In this document: positions 52,950-62,499 of the stretch, in pieces
Position numbering within the stretch: the stretch's first letter is position 1
How the letters are laid out: every line of letters begins with the position of its first letter
Source: Enterococcus dongliensis
GTDB lineage: Bacteria; Bacillota; Bacilli; Lactobacillales; Enterococcaceae
Length of the DNA: 64,000 nucleotides
NCBI RefSeq assembly: GCF_005405225.1
Contig: NZ_BJDQ01000001.1
Location: forward strand, 62,001 to 126,000
Reading direction: 5' to 3'
The notes under the pieces: model-generated
What the model was told of the DNA's origin: nothing
The model's input: only the letters and a program-made list of their open reading frames with translations
Databases searched by the model: none
Position numbers and translations under genes: made by a program

Positions 52950-54146
52950 ATGTTGTCTTTAAAGGAAAAAATTATTGCAGAAAGTAAACGGATTGGGATT
53001 GATAAGATCGGTTTTGCTTCGGCAGAACCTTTTTATGAATTGGAAGAATCTTTGCATGAGCAAAAAGCACGCGGCTACAACTCTGGGTTCGAACATAAAG
53101 TCGTAGAAGAAAGAATCTATCCTGAAAAGACTTTTGAAAATCCCCAGACAATCATTGCGATCGCACTAGCTTATCCGACAAAAATCCATGAAGAAATCCC
53201 TAATGATGAAAAACGCGGGATGTTCGCACGTGCCTCTTGGGGGATTGACTATCATGATATTTTACGTGATCGTTTGGAGAAACTGATCGCATTTATCAAA
53301 GAACAAGCGGCCGATCTGCAAGAACAAGAAAATTGGCGTTTTGCTCCGCAGGTAGATACGGGTGAATTGGTCGACGTAGCGGTCGCACAACGCGCGGGGC
53401 TAGGCTTTATCGGGAGAAATGGTCTGTTGATCACAGAAGAATATGGCTCATTTGTCTATTTAGGAGAAATCATCACCAATATTCAATTCGAAACAGATGA
53501 ACCAGTCCCGTTTGGTTGTGGTGATTGTACGAGATGTGTGACGGCGTGTCCAACGAATGCCTTGCTAGGAGATGGCCGGATGAATGCGAAACGCTGTCTT
53601 TCTTATCAAACGCAAACAAAGGGTATGATGCCGGAAGAATATCGTAAAAAAATTCGAAATGTCGTTTACGGTTGTGATATCTGTCAGTTAGTCTGTCCAT
53701 ACAATCAAGGGAAAGATTTCCATTTTCATCCAGAGATGGAGCCGAAAGTCGATGAAGTTTATCCTAAATTAAAACCAATTCTTACCCTTTCTAACAAAGA
53801 GTTCAATGGTCAGTTTGGTCATTTGGCGGGTTCGTGGCGTGGGAAAAAACCGTTGCAACGAAACGCGTTGATTGCGCTGGCTAATCTAGGTGATCGCAGT
53901 GCATTGCCAGAAATATTGACTTGTGCACAAGAAGATGTTCGTCCAGTTATTCGTGGTACTGCCGCTTGGGCGATTGGTCGTTTAGGCAAACGAGAGCCTG
54001 AAAAATGGTTTGCCCAGCTAGAAGAATTGAAAAAGCAGGAGACTGATCCGGAAGCTTTAATGGAAATTGAACAAGCGATGGAACAACTGCACAAAAAAAC
54101 AGCAAGAAAAGAACGAACACGAAAGAAAAAGATCGATAACGAATAA
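52950..54146 (+). CDS. queG: Epoxyqueuosine reductase
   Basis: 398 residues from ATG 52950; a GTG at 52944 is possible too. Last step of tRNA queuosine synthesis. N-terminal cobalamin-binding region ([20 protein letters not shown] .. RYxP-like [20 protein letters not shown]), two 4Fe-4S motifs ([16 protein letters not shown] and [13 protein letters not shown]), then HEAT repeats ([20 protein letters not shown].., [12 protein letters not shown]). Begins before or just after the stop of the ECF gene, so the two are translationally linked. Confidence 0.94.
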   Translation: MLSLKEKIIAESKRIGIDKIGFASAEPFYELEESLHEQKARGYNSGFEHKVVEERIYPEKTFENPQTIIAIALAYPTKIHEEIPNDEKRGMFARASWGIDYHDILRDRLEKLIAFIKEQAADLQEQENWRFAPQVDTGELVDVAVAQRAGLGFIGRNGLLITEEYGSFVYLGEIITNIQFETDEPVPFGCGDCTRCVTACPTNALLGDGRMNAKRCLSYQTQTKGMMPEEYRKKIRNVVYGCDICQLVCPYNQGKDFHFHPEMEPKVDEVYPKLKPILTLSNKEFNGQFGHLAGSWRGKKPLQRNALIALANLGDRSALPEILTCAQEDVRPVIRGTAAWAIGRLGKREPEKWFAQLEELKKQETDPEALMEIEQAMEQLHKKTARKERTRKKKIDNE

Positions 54147-54157
54147 ATTTTAAGCAG

Positions 54158-54183
54158 AAGGTGGCTCTGAGCTGCCTTTTTTT
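54158..54183 (+). terminator. Terminator after queG
   Basis: AAGGTGGC-TCTGA-GCTGCCTT stem with two G-U pairs and T7. Confidence 0.75.
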
Positions 54184-54285
54184 GTACTGACCATCACTGG
54201 CAGAGTACCGCTATTTTTTACATGAGTAAATCAGCTTAAAAATTGGATTATTTATGAGAATAATAAATTTTTTGATAGTAATATT

Positions 54286-54314
54286 TTGTCAGAGTGAAAA
54301 CATTTGTGTACAAT
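54286..54314 (+). promoter_or_regulatory. brnQ promoter
   Basis: TTGTCA (54286-54291), 17-base spacer, TACAAT (54309-54314). Confidence 0.7.
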
Positions 54315-54356
54315 TAGCTAATACAACTTTAATCAAATACTTAGTCAGGAGACATT

Positions 54357-55700
54357 ATGGAAAGAAAACTCTCATTAAAACAATATTTGTACATCGGTTC
54401 AATGCTTTTTGGTCTTTTTTTTGGTGCTGGAAATTTGATCTTTCCGGTCAATATGGGACAACTTGCTGGAAGTAATGTATTTTTAGCCAATCTTGGCTTT
54501 TTAGTTACAGGAATTGGGTTGCCATTTTTAGGAGTAATCGCAATTGGCGTGTCTCAAAGTGAAGGTGTTTTGGACTTAGCATCTAAAATCGGTAAAAAAT
54601 ATGCGTTTGTTTTTACATTTTTGATTTATATGGTAATCGGCCCTTTTTTTGCCTTGCCGCGGTTAGCGACAACATCATTTGAAATTGGTGTGGCCCCTTT
54701 TGTTTCAAGTGATCAGCGTGGAATCACACTGACGATTTTCAGTATTGTATTCTTTGTGCTGACCTGGTTTTTCTCACGAAAACCAACGAGAATCTTGGAT
54801 TATGTTGGGAAATTTTTAAATCCGATCTTTTTGCTATTATTAGGGATTTTGCTTGTTTTTGGGTTTTCACATCCCTTAGGTTCAGTAGACACAGCATTAA
54901 TCCAACCGGCCTATCAAACGACGGCATTTTTTAAAGGATTCACTGAAGGATATAATACATTAGATGCATTGGCTTCTCTGGCATTTGGTATCATCATCGT
55001 AACGACGATCCGTTCCATGGGGATAAAAAATCCAAATCAAATTGCACGAGACACGATTAAATCGGGTGCAATCAGTATTGTTTTGATGGGACTTATCTAT
55101 ACCTCTTTGGCTTATTTAGGAGCGATGAGTCTAGGAAAATTTGCTATTAGTGAAAATGGTGGTGTTGCTTTAGCACAAATAGCGAATTATTATCTTGGAA
55201 CTGCTGGGAGCATTTTGTTAGCCTTGATTGTTATCTCCGCTTGTTTGAAAACATCTATTGGCTTAGTTACAGCATTTTCTGAAACCTTTGTTGAATTATT
55301 TCCGCGGCGGAGTTATCAATTTTTTATCGTCATAGCTAGTGCGCTCCCTTGTCTTTTTGCGAATATTGGATTGACAAAAATTATCGAAATCTCTTTGCCA
55401 GTCTTGATGTTTATCTATCCTTTGGCGATGACGTTGATCTTATTGTCGATTATCAGCCCATTATTCAAACATAAAAAAATTGTGTATCAAACAACGACCG
55501 CATTTACAGTTATCGCTGCTATTTTCGATGCGTTAGCAGCAAGTCCAGCCGGGATTTCAGGACTGCCGTTAGTAGAAACACTTTTAACGTTTGCTGGAAA
55601 ATACTTGCCTTTTTTCACCATTGGGATGGGCTGGATTTTACCAGCATTGGTAGGATTTTTGCTCGGCTTGATATATTCACGGGTCATTCAAAAGCAATAA
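54357..55700 (+). CDS. brnQ: Branched-chain amino acid transporter BrnQ
   Basis: 447 residues, 12 membrane segments. [19 protein letters not shown] (about 18-36) is the family signature. Symporter for Leu, Ile and Val with a cation. AGTCAGGAG precedes the ATG. I looked for a CodY box (AATTTTCWGAAAATT) in the promoter and found none that I trust. Confidence 0.93.
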   Translation: MERKLSLKQYLYIGSMLFGLFFGAGNLIFPVNMGQLAGSNVFLANLGFLVTGIGLPFLGVIAIGVSQSEGVLDLASKIGKKYAFVFTFLIYMVIGPFFALPRLATTSFEIGVAPFVSSDQRGITLTIFSIVFFVLTWFFSRKPTRILDYVGKFLNPIFLLLLGILLVFGFSHPLGSVDTALIQPAYQTTAFFKGFTEGYNTLDALASLAFGIIIVTTIRSMGIKNPNQIARDTIKSGAISIVLMGLIYTSLAYLGAMSLGKFAISENGGVALAQIANYYLGTAGSILLALIVISACLKTSIGLVTAFSETFVELFPRRSYQFFIVIASALPCLFANIGLTKIIEISLPVLMFIYPLAMTLILLSIISPLFKHKKIVYQTTTAFTVIAAIFDALAASPAGISGLPLVETLLTFAGKYLPFFTIGMGWILPALVGFLLGLIYSRVIQKQ

Positions 55701-55726
55701 GTTCTTTTAAGTATCTAGCAATTAGT

Positions 55727-55753
55727 AGTCCATCATGTGATGGGCTTTTTTTT
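55727..55753 (+). terminator. Terminator after brnQ
   Basis: AGTCCATCA / TGATGGGCT stem (one G-U) and T8. Confidence 0.85.
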
Positions 55754-55823
55754 ATGATTTGCTGAAAGATCACCATCTGTTTTTTTGACTTGGATGAAGG
55801 AAGAAATCTTTCTTGGACTGTCG

Positions 55824-55852
55824 TTGTCTTTTCAATTGGAAAGGGCTAGAAT
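55824..55852 (+). promoter_or_regulatory. trkA promoter
   Basis: TTGTCT (55824-55829), 17-base spacer, TAGAAT (55847-55852). Confidence 0.6.
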
Positions 55853-55890
55853 GGGGAAACGAGAACATTAGTAATATGTAGGAGAATAAA

Positions 55891-57258
55891 ATGAAAATTA
55901 TTGTTTTAGGTGCTGGAAAAGTCGGGAAAGCTCTGACGCAGTATCTGTCAAATGAAGAGTATGATTATGATGTAGTGGTCGTTGATTTGCATGCGGAAAA
56001 AGTTGAGGCGATCGTCAATCAGTTTGATGTCTTAGGCGTGGTAGGTGATGGCGCGACCTATGATATTTTATTAGAGGCCGGTGTGAACAAAACAGATATC
56101 ATCATCGCAGTAACACAGTCGGATGAATTGAATATTTTGGCCTGTTTAATGGCAAAAAAAATGGGAGCACAAAATTCGATTGCCCGTGTTCGGAATCCGG
56201 AATATTTGAAACAGCGTTCCTTTATGCGTGATCAGCTTGGCTTATCCATGATTATTAATCCAGAATTAGAGGCTGCTAACGAGATTCGTCGGATTTTGCT
56301 TTTTCCTTCTGCTTTTAAAGTAGATACATTTGTTAGCGGAAAGATTGAATTGGCGGAATTTCGCTTAAAAGAAAATGCCCGACTAATCGGTGTCTCGTTG
56401 AATCGACTGGACAAAGTATCTAAAGCCAATGTCCTGATTTGTGCAATTCGGCGAAAAGGCGAGTTGCTTATTCCTGATGGGAATGTCGTTCTTGAACAAG
56501 GAGACCGTATCCACGTAATGGGGCAACACCGTGATTTAGTCCGCTTTTGTCAAGACATCAATTTATTTGAACAAAAAACCAAACGGATCATTATTGTCGG
56601 CGGCGGCCGGATCGCGTATTATTTAGCGCATCAATTGATCGAGCATGGTATCCAAGTCAAGATCATTGAAAATAATCCTAAGCGTTGTGTAGAACTTTCC
56701 ATCATGCTGCCAAAAGCAACGATTATTGAATCAGATGGCAGTGATGAAGAAGTCTTGATTGAAGAAGGGATTGAGTCAGTGGATGCCTTTGTTGCCTTGA
56801 CCGGTCTTGACGAAGAGAATATCGTTATTTCGCTATATGCCAAGCAAATGAAGGCAAAAAAGACGGTTGCTAAAGTAACGAGAACCAATTTTATGAACGT
56901 CTTAGATCAATTGGATATCGACAGTGTGGTCTCACCAAAAAATATCATCGCTACACATATTTTGCGATATGTTCGAGCGAAAAATAATAAAGATGATGAC
57001 AGCAGTGTTAAAACGCTGCATCACCTATTCAATGATGACGTGGATGCGATGGAGTTTGTCGTTACACCGCAAACCTGTTTTTTGAATCAGAAAGTCTCTG
57101 ACGTGAAACTGAAAAATAATATATTGATCGCGGCGATTTCTAGAGAACGAGGATTTGTTATTCCAAAAGGGGATACAGAGATTCGATTAAAAGATCATAT
57201 CGTAGTTATTACGACAGATCGAAAAATCAGCAGTCTGAACGATCTAGTGAGGAGATAG
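55891..57258 (+). CDS. trkA: Trk potassium uptake regulator TrkA
   Basis: 455 residues: two tandem RCK units, each with a Rossmann fold (MKIIVLGAGKVGKALTQYLS at 1, RIIIVGGGRIAYYLAHQL at about 232) and a C-terminal TrkA_C subdomain. It gates the TrkH channel in response to nucleotides. Double-length TrkA rather than a single-RCK KtrA. trkH follows 12 bases later. Confidence 0.94.
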   Translation: MKIIVLGAGKVGKALTQYLSNEEYDYDVVVVDLHAEKVEAIVNQFDVLGVVGDGATYDILLEAGVNKTDIIIAVTQSDELNILACLMAKKMGAQNSIARVRNPEYLKQRSFMRDQLGLSMIINPELEAANEIRRILLFPSAFKVDTFVSGKIELAEFRLKENARLIGVSLNRLDKVSKANVLICAIRRKGELLIPDGNVVLEQGDRIHVMGQHRDLVRFCQDINLFEQKTKRIIIVGGGRIAYYLAHQLIEHGIQVKIIENNPKRCVELSIMLPKATIIESDGSDEEVLIEEGIESVDAFVALTGLDEENIVISLYAKQMKAKKTVAKVTRTNFMNVLDQLDIDSVVSPKNIIATHILRYVRAKNNKDDDSSVKTLHHLFNDDVDAMEFVVTPQTCFLNQKVSDVKLKNNILIAAISRERGFVIPKGDTEIRLKDHIVVITTDRKISSLNDLVRR

Positions 57259-57270
57259 CGGTGGATCACT

Positions 57271-58710
57271 ATGAATAGAAAAATGGTCGTATTTACGATC
57301 GGCAAATTGTTGAAAGTAGAAGCCTTGTTATTACTATTGCCTTGTATCGTCGGGGTAATCTATCATGAGCAAGCGGCGATAGCTTATCTAGTTGTAGCAG
57401 TCTTTACTTTTTTGGTAGGAACGCTATTGAGTTGGAAAAAACCTAAAAATCAAAATATCTTTGCTAAAGAAGGGTTCTTTATCGTCGGGATTAGTTGGAC
57501 CTTGTTGTCATTGTTTGGGGCACTTCCTTTCATGTTATCTGGGGAGATTCCTTCATTTACAGATGCTTTTTTTGAAACTGTTTCTGGTTTTACCACGACA
57601 GGCTCATCAATTTTACCAACATTAAGTGGCATCAGTCAGGCAAGTTTATTTTGGCGCAGTTTCACTCATTGGATCGGTGGAATGGGAATCTTAGTGTTTA
57701 CAGTGGCGTTTATTCCGATAGCTTCTGGTCGAACGATGCATATTTTAAAAGCTGAGATGCCTGGACCAATCATCGGTAAATTAGTGTCAAAAGTTAGTGT
57801 GACTGCTCGGATTTTGTATGTAATCTACACCGTGTTGACCCTGATTCAGATCCTTCTTTTAATGCTTGGTGATATGCCGATTTTTGATAGTATATTGAAT
57901 TCTTTTGCAACAGCAGGAACAGGTGGATTTGCCATGAGTGATGCCGGAATTGCCGGCTACAACAGTGCATATATCGATGGTGTTTTGACAATCTTTATGA
58001 TTTTATTTGGGATTAATTTCAATTTGATCTATTTTTTTATCTTTGGAAAGATCCTTTTAGTATTAAAAAGTGAAGAGCTGCGCGGGTATTTAGCAATCAT
58101 TGCACTCTCGACGCTCCTAATCACTATCAACATCTCGTCGCAGTATCCATCATATCTAAAAGCTTTTCGGTATGCGGCATTTCAAGTAGCATCCATTATT
58201 ACGACAACAGGATTTACAACGACGAACTATGATCTTTGGCCGATGTTTTCACAGGTGATTTTGCTTTTATTGATGTTTGTAGGAGCTTGTGCCGGTTCGA
58301 CCGGTGGTGGAATCAAAGTTTCACGAATCCAGATCTTGATTAAACACGCAGTCCAAGAATTGAAAAAAATTCTTCATTCTCATAGCGTAACATCTTTACG
58401 CTATGAAGGTGAGACGATTTCAGCAAAAACGATGGGAAGTATCCATGCGTATTTGGTTCTTTATTCATTGGTCTTTATCAGCTCATTGCTGATTTTATCA
58501 CTGGAGAATAGTTCATTTCAAACGATTTTTTCGGCTGTTGCTACCTGTATCAATAATGTCGGCCCAGGTTTTGAGAGTGTTGGTCCGACTGGAAACTTCG
58601 GCTTTTTATCTGATGTTTCTAAATGGACACTATCATTTGCGATGTTAGCGGGTCGTTTAGAGATGTTTCCTATGTTATTGCTCTTTTCCAAACCCTTTTG
58701 GAAAAGTTAA
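57271..58710 (+). CDS. trkH: Trk potassium uptake membrane protein TrkH
   Basis: 479 residues. Four pore repeats with the selectivity-filter glycines: TTTGSSILP, FATAGTGGFAMSD, ITTTGFTTTNYD, NNVGPGFESVGPT. Membrane partner of TrkA. The ATG at 57271 follows GGTGGATC; a further ATG is at 57283. The last codons (58683-58706) form a perfect 10-bp hairpin in front of the terminator. Confidence 0.94.
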   Translation: MNRKMVVFTIGKLLKVEALLLLLPCIVGVIYHEQAAIAYLVVAVFTFLVGTLLSWKKPKNQNIFAKEGFFIVGISWTLLSLFGALPFMLSGEIPSFTDAFFETVSGFTTTGSSILPTLSGISQASLFWRSFTHWIGGMGILVFTVAFIPIASGRTMHILKAEMPGPIIGKLVSKVSVTARILYVIYTVLTLIQILLLMLGDMPIFDSILNSFATAGTGGFAMSDAGIAGYNSAYIDGVLTIFMILFGINFNLIYFFIFGKILLVLKSEELRGYLAIIALSTLLITINISSQYPSYLKAFRYAAFQVASIITTTGFTTTNYDLWPMFSQVILLLLMFVGACAGSTGGGIKVSRIQILIKHAVQELKKILHSHSVTSLRYEGETISAKTMGSIHAYLVLYSLVFISSLLILSLENSSFQTIFSAVATCINNVGPGFESVGPTGNFGFLSDVSKWTLSFAMLAGRLEMFPMLLLFSKPFWKS

Positions 58711-58743
58711 AAATCTTATCCTGTTTTTGGATAAGATTTTTTA
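58708..58743 (+). terminator. Terminator after trkH
   Basis: AAAATCTTATCC / GGATAAGATTTT stem and T6, directly after the stop codon. Confidence 0.92.
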
Positions 58744-58958
58744 GTATAATTTACCAGCTGGTAATAATTTTTTTTATTGCTTTACTGCTTGCTAGAAAAT
58801 TTCGAGTTGCTTTTTTGAATATATAATAGTAGAAACTCAATCAAATAGTTAAATACATAAAAACGTATAGTGTATTGCTTTACAGCGAAATGGTTGACAT
58901 TTTAATGAAAACTATAGATGATTGGTAGTATGAATACACTAATAAAGAAGGTGGCTAA
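58744..58958 (+). promoter_or_regulatory. manR upstream region with TAGTGTATT inverted repeat
   Basis: 215 bases. TTGACA occurs at 58894-58899 but without a good -10. TAGTGTATT (58868-58876) and its inverse AATACACTA (58933-58941) flank it. The same TAGTGTATT recurs at 61810-61818 next to the sigma-54 promoter. No gene is seen here. Confidence 0.4.
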
Positions 58959-61730
58959 ATGGAACGACGGATTGACCGCATTTATCGCTTTGTTTTGGAG
59001 AATGCAAATGTCACAACAAAAGATGTAGCAGATTCATTGGACATCCAACGAACAAATGCTAGTAAAGATTTGAATCTCCTTGTTAAAGAAGGCCGATTAA
59101 GCAAAAGCGAAGGCCGGCCTGTTCGCTATTTTGTTTCGAGCCAATCACTAAATACGTCGTTTGACACAAACACTGCTCCTGTAAAATCAACTTCAGTAGT
59201 GTCGCCAGAAAAAAAAATCTTAAAACAAAATTCCAACAATGTCTTTACTCAAATCATCGGTTCGACTGGTAGTATGCGAAACGCTGTGGAACAAGCAAAA
59301 GCAGCAATCTTATATCCGCCGCGTGGCTTAAATTGTTTGATCACAGGGCCCACTGGTTCTGGTAAAACTTTTTTTGCGCACGCCATGTTTCGTTTTGCTC
59401 AAACAGAAGGTGTAGTAGAAGCTGATCGAGAGTTGGTAGTCTTTAACTGTGCGGATTATGCAAATAATCCGGAGTTATTGATGAGCCATTTATTTGGTTA
59501 TGAAAAAGGCGCCTTTACCGGTGCTGATACAGAAAAAGATGGGTTGATCCAACAAGCAGATGGCGGGATGTTGTTTTTAGACGAGATTCATCGTTTGCCG
59601 CCGGAAGGTCAGGAAATGATCTTCTACTTTATGGATCATGGAACCTACAGCCGACTGGGTGAAACAGGAAAAAATCGTTTTGCGAACGTTCGAATCGTCG
59701 GTGCTACGACAGAAGATCCTCATTCAGCGTTGTTAGATACCTTTGTGCGGCGTATCCCAATCAATATTCAAATGCCGGCTTTTAGCAGTCGACCAGCAGC
59801 TGAACAGTTGGATCTGGTTCGTGTGATGGTGGCGATGGAAGCCAATCGGATTCAACGCAAAATCACATTGACAGAAGATGTTGTAAAGGCTTTGTTAGGC
59901 AGTGTCTCCTATGGAAATGTTGGGCAATTAAAATCCAATGTCCAATTGATTTGTGCACGGGGATTTATGAATCACATGATGAATGAAGAAATCCATATCA
60001 CATTGAATGATTTGACAGAAGGAATCAAAGCAGGATTAGTCCAACTTTCTGCCGACCGAATCAAATCAACTGATATTTCGCCTTATCTTGAACCTGAGAT
60101 GGTCGTCACACCTAACGAAATTGATGAATTAATCAAAACTGATACTTATGAACTGCCTTATAATCTGTATGACATTATTGGCGACAAAGCGGCTTTGTTA
60201 AAAACAGAGGGGTTGGATCAAGAAACAATCAACCATTTTATTTCAACAGATATCAATGTCCATTTGAAATCTTTTTATAAAGATCATGGGTTTACTTTTG
60301 ACACTGAGACACGTTTGACAGAGTTTGTCGATAAACATGTAATCGAAGTCAGCAATAAAATTGCCGTGTTAGTTAGTGAACGTTTGCGAACACATTTTCA
60401 ACAAAACTTTATTTATGCGATGAGTTTGCATATCTCTTCTTTTTTGAAAAAGATTCACGTCGGTGAGACCCGTGAAACCAATGCCAATATTCGTGAGATG
60501 GCAAAGGACTATCCAACTGAATTTTCTGCGGCTCAAGAGATTCGTCGCATGGTCGAAAAAGAGTTTCAAGTAAAGATTCCGGAAAGTGAAGATTACTATT
60601 TGACGGTATTATTAGTCTCTTTGCGAGAAGATCAATCTTCTGGAAAAATCGGGGTAGTAGTAGCGGCACATGGAAACAGTACAGCGTCCTCGATGGCTCA
60701 AGTTGTTCGGGAATTGTTGGATGTGACAAATATCATTGCTGTTGATATGCCATTGGATATGCATCCGCGCGTGGCTTATGAAAAAATTCGAGAGGCAGTC
60801 ACTCAGATTGATGAAGGCAGCGGTGTCTTAATCATGGTGGATATGGGTTCACTGGCGACTTTCAATGAAGAAATCCAAAAAGAAACAGGGATTGAAGTTT
60901 GTACCTTAGACATGGTCACGACCCCACTCTTGATTGAAGCAGCACGTAAATCAAGTGTTTTAGGATCTGGTGTAAATGAATTGTATGAATCGTTACAAGG
61001 CTTTCGCGGCTACGGACAAATCGTAGAAAAAGAAGAACCGCAAGAAAAACAAGCGATTTTAGCAATTTGTGCTTCTGGTGAAGGAACTGCACAACGATTG
61101 AAAGAAATTATTGAACGGCCGTTGCAACAACGTAATTTAAAACACATCGAAGTATTGACGTTAGCAGTGACAGATATCAAAACAAAAGTCCCTCTTTTCA
61201 AACAAGAGTTCAAGATTTTAGCAACAACTGGGATCGTGGATCCTAAGGTCGGTGCCCCTTATATCCCGATGGAAAAATTCATCAATCAAAATGCCGATCA
61301 AGTATTGGATGAATTGCTGCTGGAAAATGATTTAGCTGAACAAGAAGAAGTCATGTTAGATGAGAATAAAGCGCGTGAGTTGTGTATCAAATTTATGGAA
61401 GAAAGTTTTACTTTCATCAACCCCAATAAGTTGATTGAGCCGCTTTGGCGATTAGCTAAAACAGTAATCAAAAACGATGGCGACTCCGCCGATTATGCAC
61501 TGATGGTGAATTTTGTGATGCATATGGCAGGGACACTTGAACGCGGAATATTGAAACAACCATTGAAGGTTGACGAAAAAGCAAAACAGCTCTATCAAAA
61601 TGTGACAGATAATATCGCGATGAATCGGGGATTGAATGAATTGGAGAGTCAGTTGCGTATTACGATTCCTACTTCCGAGCGCTATTATATTTACCAATTA
61701 CTAAAAAACAATGATGAAATAAACGCATAA
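58959..61730 (+). CDS. manR: Sigma-54-dependent PTS-regulated activator ManR/LevR type
   Basis: 923 residues. Order: N-terminal winged helix (RIDRIYRFVLENANVTTKDVAD, 1-60); AAA+ sigma-54 activator with Walker A GPTGSGKT (130-137), GAFTGA (184-189) and LFLDEIHRLP; PRD1 (about 470-570); EIIA-Man-like domain with His571 in VVAAHGNSTASS; EIIB-Gat-like domain with Cys704 in ICASGEGTAQR; PRD2 at the C-terminus (about 820-920). PTS proteins phosphorylate the PRDs and EII-like domains and so report sugar supply. Activates the RpoN promoter of the mannose PTS that starts 90 bases downstream of its stop. Called MptR in Enterococcus. Confidence 0.95.
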   Translation: MERRIDRIYRFVLENANVTTKDVADSLDIQRTNASKDLNLLVKEGRLSKSEGRPVRYFVSSQSLNTSFDTNTAPVKSTSVVSPEKKILKQNSNNVFTQIIGSTGSMRNAVEQAKAAILYPPRGLNCLITGPTGSGKTFFAHAMFRFAQTEGVVEADRELVVFNCADYANNPELLMSHLFGYEKGAFTGADTEKDGLIQQADGGMLFLDEIHRLPPEGQEMIFYFMDHGTYSRLGETGKNRFANVRIVGATTEDPHSALLDTFVRRIPINIQMPAFSSRPAAEQLDLVRVMVAMEANRIQRKITLTEDVVKALLGSVSYGNVGQLKSNVQLICARGFMNHMMNEEIHITLNDLTEGIKAGLVQLSADRIKSTDISPYLEPEMVVTPNEIDELIKTDTYELPYNLYDIIGDKAALLKTEGLDQETINHFISTDINVHLKSFYKDHGFTFDTETRLTEFVDKHVIEVSNKIAVLVSERLRTHFQQNFIYAMSLHISSFLKKIHVGETRETNANIREMAKDYPTEFSAAQEIRRMVEKEFQVKIPESEDYYLTVLLVSLREDQSSGKIGVVVAAHGNSTASSMAQVVRELLDVTNIIAVDMPLDMHPRVAYEKIREAVTQIDEGSGVLIMVDMGSLATFNEEIQKETGIEVCTLDMVTTPLLIEAARKSSVLGSGVNELYESLQGFRGYGQIVEKEEPQEKQAILAICASGEGTAQRLKEIIERPLQQRNLKHIEVLTLAVTDIKTKVPLFKQEFKILATTGIVDPKVGAPYIPMEKFINQNADQVLDELLLENDLAEQEEVMLDENKARELCIKFMEESFTFINPNKLIEPLWRLAKTVIKNDGDSADYALMVNFVMHMAGTLERGILKQPLKVDEKAKQLYQNVTDNIAMNRGLNELESQLRITIPTSERYYIYQLLKNNDEINA

Positions 61731-61732
61731 AT

Positions 61733-61776
61733 GATACACAAAAAGGATACAGTATACTGTATCCTTTTTGTGTATC
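61733..61776. repeat. Perfect 44-bp palindrome between manR and the sigma-54 promoter
   Basis: Two arms of 22 bases, 61733-61754 and 61755-61776, are exact reverse complements with no spacer; the centre is AGTATACT. The right arm contains CCTTTTTG. It lies two bases after the manR stop and its centre is about 78 bases before the -12 element. It can act as a terminator for manR and as the upstream activating sequence for ManR. Confidence 0.85.
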
Positions 61777-61819
61777 GCTATAAAAGGCGTTAGCTGAAGA
61801 ATTTCTTATTAGTGTATTT

Positions 61820-61835
61820 TGGCACAGTACTTGCT
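61820..61835 (+). promoter_or_regulatory. Sigma-54 (RpoN) promoter of the mannose PTS operon
   Basis: TGGCAC-AGTAC-TTGCT, an exact match to the -24/-12 consensus TGGCACNNNNNTTGCW. Confidence 0.95.
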
Positions 61836-61921
61836 TTATTATAAGTGAGTACGCTAACAGAGTGCTCAAAATTGTAGCAAGTCTTTTAGCATCTGGCCTT
61901 GTAGTAACAGGAGGTGGTGGG

Positions 61922-62422
61922 ATGGTAATGGATATTCGACTTACTCGTATCGATGATCGTTTGATTCATGGTCAGGTAGCAACGGTTTGGTCCAAAGCAA
62001 CAGGGATTGAGCGAATCTTAGTAGTCAGTGATGAGGTTGCAAATGATGAGTTGCGTAAGTTCCTATTGAAACAAGCTGCACCACCTGGAATCAAGTCCAA
62101 TGTTGTCACAAAAAGAAAACTGATTGAAGTGTATCAAGATCAATTGTTTGATGGTATGAAGATTATGTTGCTATTTGCTTCGCCACAAGATGTGGTGGAT
62201 GTCGTTGAAGCAGGTGTTGATTTACAAACAATCAACATTGGCGGGATGCGATTTAGTGAAGGTAAGAAAATGATCACTAATTTTATTTCTGTTGATGGAA
62301 AAGATATCCAGTCTTTTCTTAGATTAGCAGAAGCAGGGATTGAATTAGAGATTCGCCAAGTACCGACAGACAGAAAGACCGATTTGATACAATTGATCAA
62401 AAAAGAAAAGATGCTGCAGTAA
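61922..62422 (+). CDS. mptB: Stand-alone mannose-family PTS EIIB
   Basis: 166 residues from ATG 61922 (AGGAGG at 61910-61915); the longer ORF from 61862 includes the leader. IDDRLIHGQV carries the phosphorylated His (about residue 16-17 from this start). It resembles the EIIB half of the next gene (VSDEVANDELRKFLLKQAAPPGIK versus the same block there). First gene of the RpoN-controlled operon, as EF0019-like genes are in E. faecalis. Whether it phosphorylates sugar or serves ManR is open. Confidence 0.88.
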   Translation: MVMDIRLTRIDDRLIHGQVATVWSKATGIERILVVSDEVANDELRKFLLKQAAPPGIKSNVVTKRKLIEVYQDQLFDGMKIMLLFASPQDVVDVVEAGVDLQTINIGGMRFSEGKKMITNFISVDGKDIQSFLRLAEAGIELEIRQVPTDRKTDLIQLIKKEKMLQ

Positions 62423-62499
62423 ATGAATTTTGGTTACAGGTTTTTTAAGAACTTATTTATATTTTTGAGCTGTAACAATAATAAGTAGGAGGTATAAAG

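Noticed and set aside
54240..54356. Possible CodY box upstream of brnQ
   Set aside because: AT-rich stretches resemble AATTTTCWGAAAATT only loosely; several mismatches in each candidate.
55754..55890. Cyclic-di-AMP (ydaO) riboswitch upstream of trkA
   Set aside because: Only about 40 bases lie between the predicted promoter and the gene, far too few for that riboswitch.
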